A stretch of DNA of 5,485 bases from Myxococcaceae bacterium (lineage in GTDB: Bacteria; Myxococcota; Myxococcia; Myxococcales; Myxococcaceae): assembly GCA_018262385.1 (NCBI GenBank), contig JAGSPQ010000304.1, forward strand, positions 1 through 5,485, written 5' to 3'. How positions within the stretch are numbered: the stretch's first letter is position 1; each line of letters opens with the position of its first letter. A program made the position numbers and the translations under genes. Of the stretch, positions 1 to 4,813 are shown in pieces. Below the pieces are notes generated by a model. That model had not been told where the DNA came from, ran no database searches, and was given only the letters and a program-made list of their open reading frames with translations.

Positions 1-63
1 GCCCTGTGCGTGGTGGGCAGCGGGCTGACCTGGGCCGGGGCGTTGCTGCAGCGAAGTGCTTGA
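1..63 (+). CDS. C-terminal end of a beta-ketoacyl-ACP synthase III (FabH)-like protein, 5' partial
   Basis: Frame 1 is open from the first base and ends in TGA at 61-63, giving 20 residues that finish GSGLTWAGALLQRSA. The run Gly-Ser-Gly-Leu-Thr-Trp-Ala-Gly-Ala-Leu closely resembles the conserved C-terminal strand of ketoacyl-ACP synthase III enzymes, where G-x-G-[LF]-T-W-G-A-A is typical. Family members condense acetyl-CoA or another acyl-CoA with malonyl-ACP to start fatty acid synthesis; relatives act in polyketide or secondary metabolism. The catalytic Cys-His-Asn residues lie upstream of the window, so housekeeping FabH cannot be told from a specialised paralogue. The call rests on one short motif. 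A 96-bp gap separates it from the next gene, so co-transcription is possible but not shown. Confidence 0.6.
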   Translation, partial: ALCVVGSGLTWAGALLQRSA

Positions 64-129
64 TTTCCCTGGGTGATGTTCTTTCGGTTCGATTCACTGT
101 CACCAGCTTCCCGTCGTTCGCGTTGAGCC

Positions 130-146
130 GGTTGAAGTCCTCAACC
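130..146 (+). promoter_or_regulatory. Perfect inverted repeat next to the ribosome binding site of the VIT-vWA gene
   Basis: GGTTGA (130-135) and TCAACC (141-146) are perfect reverse complements around a 5-nt spacer. The right arm ends directly at the first base of the Shine-Dalgarno AAGGAGA (147-153). A second copy of the left-arm core GTTGA lies at 122-126. In RNA this would be a short hairpin abutting the ribosome site; in DNA it could be a small operator. The stem is only 6 bp, so chance is possible, but the position is suggestive. Confidence 0.35.
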
Positions 147-153
147 AAGGAGA
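147..153 (+). promoter_or_regulatory. Strong Shine-Dalgarno for the VIT-vWA gene
   Basis: AAGGAGA is a near-perfect complement of the 16S rRNA 3' end and ends 6 nt before the ATG at 160. It fixes the start of the 815-aa protein and is the strongest ribosome site in the window, suggesting the first gene of the operon is translated efficiently. Confidence 0.8.
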
Positions 154-159
154 AACGCG

Positions 160-2607
160 ATGTCGAATCTGGCCCTGAAGCAGCAGCTGACGCAGCACCA
201 TGGAAACGGCGGCCGGCTGGTCGCCGCCGACGGCCGCACCCTCCCGCTCAAGGCGGCGTCGCTCACCGCCGACGCGAAGGGGGGAATCATCCGGGTGGTG
301 CTCGAGCAGCGGTTCGTCAACCCGTACCGCGAGCCGCTCCAGGTGACGTACCAGATGGCGCTGCCGGCCGAGGGCGCGGTGAGCGGCTTCGCGTTCCGGA
401 TCGGCGAGGAGCGGATCGTCGGCGAGGTCGACACCAAGAAGAAGGCGCGCGATCGGTTCGAGGAGGCGATCCTCGACGGGCGGACGGCGGCGATCCTCGA
501 CCAGGAGCGCAGCAGCCTGTTCACCCAGCAGGTCGGCAACATCCCGCCCCAGACCGAGGTGGTGGCCGAGCTGACGATCGATCAGAAGCTGCTCTGGCTG
601 CCGGACGGCGCCTGGGAGTGGCGGTTCCCGACGGTGGTCGCCCCCCGCTACCTCGGCGGGCCGGGCCGGGTGATCGACGCGGCGGCGGTGACGGTGGACG
701 TCGCCGATCAGCAGCTGCCGGTGAAGCTGTCGCTGAAGATGTCGGTGCGCGATCAGATCGCGGTGAAGCCGTTCTCCCCTTCCCACCCGCTCCACGCGGC
801 GCAGGGAATCGGGCGGTACGACGTCAGCTTCGGCGACGAGAGCGGCGTCGCGCTCGACCGGGACGTGGTGGTGCGGTGGCAGGCGGCGGGGCTGATGGTG
901 GGCGCCGAGCTGGACGTGGCGCGGCCGGTGACCGGTGAGCCGTCGGACAGCGCGTTCGGGCTGATCACCCTGGTGCCGCCGACCCCCGCGGCGCGGATGG
1001 AGAGCGTCCCGCGCGACTTGATCGTGCTGCTCGACACCTCGGGCTCGATGGGCGGCCAGCCGCTGGACCAGGCGCGCCGGGTGGTGAGCGCGATGATCGA
1101 CACCCTGCAGGAGCGCGATCGCCTCGAGCTGATCGAGTTCAGCAACGAGCCGCGGCGGTGGAAGCGCAGCGCCCAGGAGGCCTCGCCCCGCGCGAAGGCC
1201 GAGGCGCAGGCGTGGCTGGCGGCGCTGCGGGCCGGCGGCGGCACCGAGATGGCGTCGGGGATGATCGAGGCGCTGAAGTCGCTGCGCAAAGACGCCCAGC
1301 GGCAGGTGGTGCTGATCACCGACGGGCTGATCGGCAGTGAGCACGAGGTGCTCGACGCGATCCTCCACAAGCTGCCGGCCGGCTCGCGGGTCCACACCGT
1401 CGGAGTGGGCAGCGCGGTCAACCGCAGCCTGACCATGCCGGCCGCCCGCGCCGGACGCGGAGTGGAGATCGTGATCGGCCTGGGCGAGGACGCGGAGGTG
1501 GCGGCGCGGCGGCTGCTGGCGCGGACCACCGCTCCGCTGGTGACCGAGGTCGAGGTGAGCGGGAGCGCGGTGATCGCGATCGCCCCCGAGCACCCGATGG
1601 ATCTGTTCGCCGGGTCGCCGGCGCTGCTGAGCGTCAAGCTCAACCCGGCCGGGGGCGAGCTGGTGGTGCGCGGGAAGACCGCCGAGGGCAACTACCTCGA
1701 GCGGCTGACGGTGAAGCCGCTCAACCGCGGCGAAGGGAGCGCGGCGATCGCCACCCTCTTCGGGCGGGAGTGCGTCGAGGATCTCGAGACCCGCGCGGCG
1801 GCCGGAGAGGGCCGCGGCGAGATCGATCGCCAGGTCGAGCGGCTGGGAATCGGGTTCCAGATCTCGACCCGGCTCACCAGCTGGGTGGCGGTGAGCAAGA
1901 GCCAGACGGTGGATCCGACCGCGCCCCGCCGGCAGGAGAAGATTCCCCAGAACCTGCCGTTCGGGATGTCGGCCGAGGGGCTGGGGCTGCGGGGTGCGCC
2001 CGCGCAGGCGGTGGCGGTGGGTGGGGTGGCGCGCCGCTCGGTGACCGGCGCCTACCCGGCGGCCCCTGCTGCGCCGAGGGGCGCGGGGGGAATGCCTCCG
2101 CCGGCCAGCAAGTCGATCGTCCAGCGGATCGCCGACTTCGCCAGTGACGCGCTGAGCGGGAGCGACGACGAGGACGCCGGGCCGCCCGCCGAGGCGGAGG
2201 CTCCGGAGCCGGTGCGGAGCGAGGAGGCTGCACGCGCGGCGCCGAAGCGGATGCGGGCGCCGGCGCTGGACGAGAAGGCGAAGGAGAAGAAGGAGGTCGC
2301 CGAGCAGGACGAAGGCGGGCTCGCCCAGGGCTTCTCCGCCCGGCTGGTGCTGCTGAAGGACGGCCGGATGGCGGTCGAGTTCTCCTTCGCCGGCGGGACG
2401 CTGGTCTGGGCGCCGATGGACGTGGTGATCGAGCTGGCCGATGGCAGCTTCGTCACCGCCGAGGTCGACGCCGCGCGCACCACCACTCCGCACACCGCCC
2501 AGGCGGGGGTGACGCTGACGCTCGCGCTGAAGGTGCCGGTGGGAATGGGGCAGCCGGTGAAGGTCCACCTCAAGTCGGGCAACGTCCCGCTGCTGCTCGA
2601 GCTGTGA
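160..2607 (+). CDS. VIT domain and von Willebrand factor A domain protein
   Basis: The 815-aa product has a VIT (vault/inter-alpha-trypsin) domain at about residues 15-150. Hallmarks are a valine-rich strand ending in QRFVNPYREPL, the ALP stretch, a K-x-A-R-x-R-F-E-x-A helix, the F-T-Q-Q-V-G-N-I-P-P turn and a PRY near 162. A vWA domain follows at about 285-450 with a complete metal-ion-dependent adhesion site: D292-T-S-G-S296, T362 in GGGTEM and D388 in LITDG. Residues about 607-724 form an Ala/Pro/Gly then Glu/Lys-rich linker, probably disordered, interrupted by an amphipathic helix near 650-667. Residues about 725-815 look like a beta-sandwich. No signal peptide, transmembrane segment or sorting motif is seen, so it is probably cytoplasmic. 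vWA domains with an intact MIDAS usually bind protein partners through a divalent metal. The stop TGA directly abuts the GTG start of the sigma factor gene, implying functional linkage. The partner is unknown; a role in regulating that sigma factor is inference. Confidence 0.93.
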   Translation: MSNLALKQQLTQHHGNGGRLVAADGRTLPLKAASLTADAKGGIIRVVLEQRFVNPYREPLQVTYQMALPAEGAVSGFAFRIGEERIVGEVDTKKKARDRFEEAILDGRTAAILDQERSSLFTQQVGNIPPQTEVVAELTIDQKLLWLPDGAWEWRFPTVVAPRYLGGPGRVIDAAAVTVDVADQQLPVKLSLKMSVRDQIAVKPFSPSHPLHAAQGIGRYDVSFGDESGVALDRDVVVRWQAAGLMVGAELDVARPVTGEPSDSAFGLITLVPPTPAARMESVPRDLIVLLDTSGSMGGQPLDQARRVVSAMIDTLQERDRLELIEFSNEPRRWKRSAQEASPRAKAEAQAWLAALRAGGGTEMASGMIEALKSLRKDAQRQVVLITDGLIGSEHEVLDAILHKLPAGSRVHTVGVGSAVNRSLTMPAARAGRGVEIVIGLGEDAEVAARRLLARTTAPLVTEVEVSGSAVIAIAPEHPMDLFAGSPALLSVKLNPAGGELVVRGKTAEGNYLERLTVKPLNRGEGSAAIATLFGRECVEDLETRAAAGEGRGEIDRQVERLGIGFQISTRLTSWVAVSKSQTVDPTAPRRQEKIPQNLPFGMSAEGLGLRGAPAQAVAVGGVARRSVTGAYPAAPAAPRGAGGMPPPASKSIVQRIADFASDALSGSDDEDAGPPAEAEAPEPVRSEEAARAAPKRMRAPALDEKAKEKKEVAEQDEGGLAQGFSARLVLLKDGRMAVEFSFAGGTLVWAPMDVVIELADGSFVTAEVDAARTTTPHTAQAGVTLTLALKVPVGMGQPVKVHLKSGNVPLLLEL

Positions 2608-3174
2608 GTGAACGCTGAAGCGCTCCAGCTGGCTTCGATCAGCGCCGGCGATCCGGAGGCCTTCGGGCACTGGATCGCCGGCGTCGAGCCGTCGCTGCGC
2701 AGGACGCTCAAGCCGTTCGCCGCCCTGGTCGACACCGAGGCGGTGCTGCAGGAGGCGCTGCTGCGGGTCTGGCAGGTGGCGCCGAAGTTCGTGCCGGATG
2801 GAAAGCCCAACGCGCTGCTGCGGTTCGCGGTGACGACGACGCGGAATGCGGCGGTGAGCGAGCTGCGGCGATCGGCCCCCTCGCACGAGCAGCTCGACGC
2901 GCTCGAGCACCAGCTGGCCCAGCAGCAGGCCGCCCAGCCGTGGGTGCCCGATCCGTTCCTGCGCGAGGCGATCGCCGAGTGCCGCAAGAAGCTGCCCCGC
3001 CAACCGTCCGCCGCGCTCGAGCAGCGGCTGAGCTCCGGCGGCACCGAGGACGACGCCGTGCTGGCGGCGCGGGTGGGGATGAAGCTGAACACCTTTCTGC
3101 AGAACTTCACCCGCGCCCGGAAGCTGCTCGCCGAGTGTCTGAAGAAGCGCGGCGTCGAGCTGGAGGTCAGGTAG
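2608..3174 (+). CDS. ECF-type RNA polymerase sigma factor (sigma-70 family)
   Basis: The 188-aa product has the two-domain layout of extracytoplasmic-function sigma factors. Region 2 covers about residues 10-88: AGDPEAF, then D-T-E-A-V-L-Q-E-A-L-L-R-V-W (42-55), matching the core-binding region 2.2, and T-R-N-A-A-V-S-E-L-R-R (78-88) at the -10 recognition part. A Gln/Ala-rich linker spans about 89-116. Region 4 covers about 118-183, with a helix-turn-helix near 148-178 ending in the typical RARKLLAECL. That HTH is divergent: the usual small-residue turn before the recognition helix is replaced by GMKLNTFLQN. The GTG start follows the TGA of the VIT-vWA gene with no spacer and no clear Shine-Dalgarno, so translation probably depends on ribosomes finishing that gene. 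Starts further in would lose region 2. No GGAAC-type ECF promoter was seen upstream of the operon, so autoregulation is not evident. ECF identity is well supported; the subgroup is not known. Confidence 0.87.
   Translation: MNAEALQLASISAGDPEAFGHWIAGVEPSLRRTLKPFAALVDTEAVLQEALLRVWQVAPKFVPDGKPNALLRFAVTTTRNAAVSELRRSAPSHEQLDALEHQLAQQQAAQPWVPDPFLREAIAECRKKLPRQPSAALEQRLSSGGTEDDAVLAARVGMKLNTFLQNFTRARKLLAECLKKRGVELEVR
3162..3166 (+). promoter_or_regulatory. Shine-Dalgarno for the 76-aa gene, inside the sigma factor gene
   Basis: GGAGG lies within the last codons of the sigma factor gene, 8 nt before the ATG at 3175. It supports the 76-aa frame as a real gene with its own initiation signal, unlike the preceding GTG start, which lacks one. 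Confidence 0.65.
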
Positions 3175-3405
3175 ATGGCCACCGCCGAAGACGAGCTGCT
3201 GATCGAGCAGGTGACCAGCGCGCACCGGGCGCGGGATCTCGACGGCCGGGTGAAGAGCCACCCGGCGTGGCACGACCTCGACGAGGCGGGGCGGCGGGAA
3301 GCGTTCGAGGCCACCGGGCTGGCGCGGGTGCTGGAAGCGGCGCTCGATCCGCGCGGCCAGTCGACGACCGCGCAGGCGGTGCTGGCCCGGATCCGCCGCG
3401 GCTGA
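3175..3405 (+). CDS. Small protein of unknown function coupled to the sigma factor
   Basis: I do not recognise this family. The ATG directly follows the TAG stop of the sigma factor gene and has a good GGAGG site 8 nt upstream, so it is very likely the third gene of the operon. The 76-aa product is charged and predicted mostly helical. It carries HPAWHDL near residues 29-35, a DEAGRREAFEATGLARVLEAALD helix region near 36-58 and ends in AQAVLARIRRG. There is no cysteine, so it is not a zinc-binding (ZAS) anti-sigma factor, and there is no membrane segment or signal peptide. Position alone makes it a candidate soluble partner, adaptor or modulator of the sigma factor or of the VIT-vWA protein. 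It ends the operon; an 82-bp gap follows. The gene call is fairly secure, the role is open. Confidence 0.75.
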   Translation: MATAEDELLIEQVTSAHRARDLDGRVKSHPAWHDLDEAGRREAFEATGLARVLEAALDPRGQSTTAQAVLARIRRG

Positions 3406-3432
3406 TCGCCTCAGGTGCGCCGGATGCGCCTT

Positions 3433-3460
3433 CTGTCGCACCCCCGCTGGGCGTTAGGGT
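3433..3460 (+). promoter_or_regulatory. Possible promoter of the 441-aa gene
   Basis: TAGGGT (3455-3460) fits the TANNNT pattern of GC-rich -10 elements, and CTGTCG (3433-3438) is a partial -35 match with a 16-bp spacer. Transcription would start near 3467 and leave a leader of about 20 nt before the ATG at 3488. A tandem CACTG repeat (3469-3478) falls at or just after the expected start point. This is the only gap between the operon and the next gene, so some promoter is plausible here, but the hexamers are weak. Confidence 0.3.
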
Positions 3461-3487
3461 CGGCGGTTCACTGCACTGGGGGCACGC

Positions 3488-4813
3488 ATGGGGATCTTGT
3501 CCGACGTCGGCAAGCTGGCTTCGAGCACGGTTCACAAGGCCACCGAGACGATCACCAAGAAGGTGGAGGTCGCCAGGCAGGCGGTCACGCAGACGGTCGG
3601 CGAGGTGAAGCAGAAGGCCGCCCAGACGATGACCCGGGCGGAGGAAGAGGTCAGCGGCGTTCGCAGCTCGTTCGACAAGCTGAAGAAGGAGGCCGCGAAG
3701 ACGATCGCCAACGGCGGAGCGGCCGCGGCGATCGACGTCGGCGCGCTGAAGAAATCCAACCCCGGCAGCCTCGCCGGAGTGAACGAGGAAGGGATCGCGA
3801 AGGAGCTTTCTGGTCAGGTGATGAAGGATCCGGCCGGGGTGGCCAAGGCGATCGGCGAGCTCGACTCGTCCGACCGGGACGATGTGTCGGAGGAGCTGGC
3901 GAAGAGCCTCTCCGATGCGCAGCTCAGCGAGCTGGCGGGATCCAGGGATGGGCGGCAGGTGCTGGAGAAGATGCGGTTCGAGCTCGACGAGGGGCCGACC
4001 TGGCCGGGTGAGCAGAAGCAGCTGGATCGAATCGACCTTGCGCTGAAGTCGGCGAAGGCGCCGGAGCCGGTCAAGCCCGCCGAGCCGCCGAAGGTGGATC
4101 CGTCGAAGCTGTCGATCACCAACGCCGAGTACGACCCAAAGAACCCGAAGGTCAGCGACGACACCAAGCTGCCGCAGGACTCGAAGGAGATCCTCGCCAA
4201 CCTCACCCAGCTCAACGGCAAGGGCGGCGGAGACGAGCGCTGTGGCAGCACCGCGCTGGTCGCCGGGGCGATCGCGAAGGACGGCCCGCAGGGCGCGGCG
4301 AACCTGGCCCGACAGCTCGCCAAGGACGCCAGGGCCAACAAGGATCCGAACAACGCGAAGATCTACGAGGACATCGCGAAGAAGCTGTCGAACCCGAAGA
4401 CCGCGACCTACGGCGAGCTCGGCCGGCTGAGCGAGACGATCTTCAACGCCAACGCGTCGGGCGACGCGATGTCGGGCCCCGATCTCACCCGGCTGCAGAA
4501 GGTGGCCGGCAATCAGCCGCCCAGCGTGCACCTGCCTCCGGGGCACGTGGCCGAGACGTTCAACACCATCGACCAGTTGAGCAACGGCGAGTCCTGGCCG
4601 GCGAAGATCGCGGTCAACGGCAGCAAGGACGGCAACCACTGGATTCAGATCGGCAAGGACAAGGACGGGCGGCCGTTCGTCTACGACCCGATGCCGAAGA
4701 AAGGCGAGCCGCAGATCATCTACCGCGACACCGATCCGACGAAGTTCGCCCAGTACCAGGGCGCGATGTTCCCCGGGGGCGACAAGACCAAGGGGTACGC
4801 GAACAGCGACTAA
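3488..4813 (+). CDS. Predicted papain-like/C39-like cysteine hydrolase with a helical N-terminal leader; candidate effector
   Basis: The 441-aa product has no signal peptide. Residues about 1-72 are a Lys/Glu/Ala/Thr/Val-rich amphipathic helix in which residues 18-61 fall into four 11-residue blocks. Residues about 95-185 are helical and acidic (LSDAQLSELAGSRDGRQVLE near 138-157). A Pro/Lys linker spans about 188-206. The C-terminal domain (about 210-441) contains ERCGSTALVAGAI with Cys252 at the start of a helix, GNHWIQIG with His384 on a strand and FVYDP with Asp400. This order and the 16-residue His-Asp spacing match papain-like peptidases such as C39-like proteins. No glutamine sits at the usual oxyanion spacing before the cysteine; Q241 is the nearest. 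Start: ATG after a GGGGG run at 3478-3482, 5 nt upstream. The stop overlaps that of the convergent gene by 4 bp. A secreted toxin or effector role is inference; a transglutaminase-like or inactive relative is possible. Confidence 0.8.
   Translation: MGILSDVGKLASSTVHKATETITKKVEVARQAVTQTVGEVKQKAAQTMTRAEEEVSGVRSSFDKLKKEAAKTIANGGAAAAIDVGALKKSNPGSLAGVNEEGIAKELSGQVMKDPAGVAKAIGELDSSDRDDVSEELAKSLSDAQLSELAGSRDGRQVLEKMRFELDEGPTWPGEQKQLDRIDLALKSAKAPEPVKPAEPPKVDPSKLSITNAEYDPKNPKVSDDTKLPQDSKEILANLTQLNGKGGGDERCGSTALVAGAIAKDGPQGAANLARQLAKDARANKDPNNAKIYEDIAKKLSNPKTATYGELGRLSETIFNANASGDAMSGPDLTRLQKVAGNQPPSVHLPPGHVAETFNTIDQLSNGESWPAKIAVNGSKDGNHWIQIGKDKDGRPFVYDPMPKKGEPQIIYRDTDPTKFAQYQGAMFPGGDKTKGYANSD

Noticed and set aside
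60..100. A possible promoter for the VIT-vWA operon (TTGATT at 60-65 in a locally AT-richer patch)
   Set aside because: No -10-like hexamer lies at a sensible spacing, and no GGAAC-type ECF element was found; a promoter may exist here but cannot be placed.
6..938. A 310-codon + strand open frame starting inside the upstream gene and running into the VIT-vWA gene
   Set aside because: Its Arg/Gly/Ala-rich low-complexity translation is a shifted-frame shadow; the VIT domain in the other frame is unambiguous.
3416..3430. TGCGCC repeated at 3416-3421 and 3425-3430 in the gap after the 76-aa gene
   Set aside because: It is a short direct repeat in very GC-rich DNA that forms no stem and has no T-tract, so it supports neither a terminator nor an operator.
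100..3441. A continuous 1113-codon open frame on the - strand opposite the VIT-vWA, sigma and small genes
   Set aside because: It is rich in Arg, His, Leu, Pro and Gly with no domain pattern, as expected antisense to GC-biased codons. It is unbroken because the three real genes share one frame.
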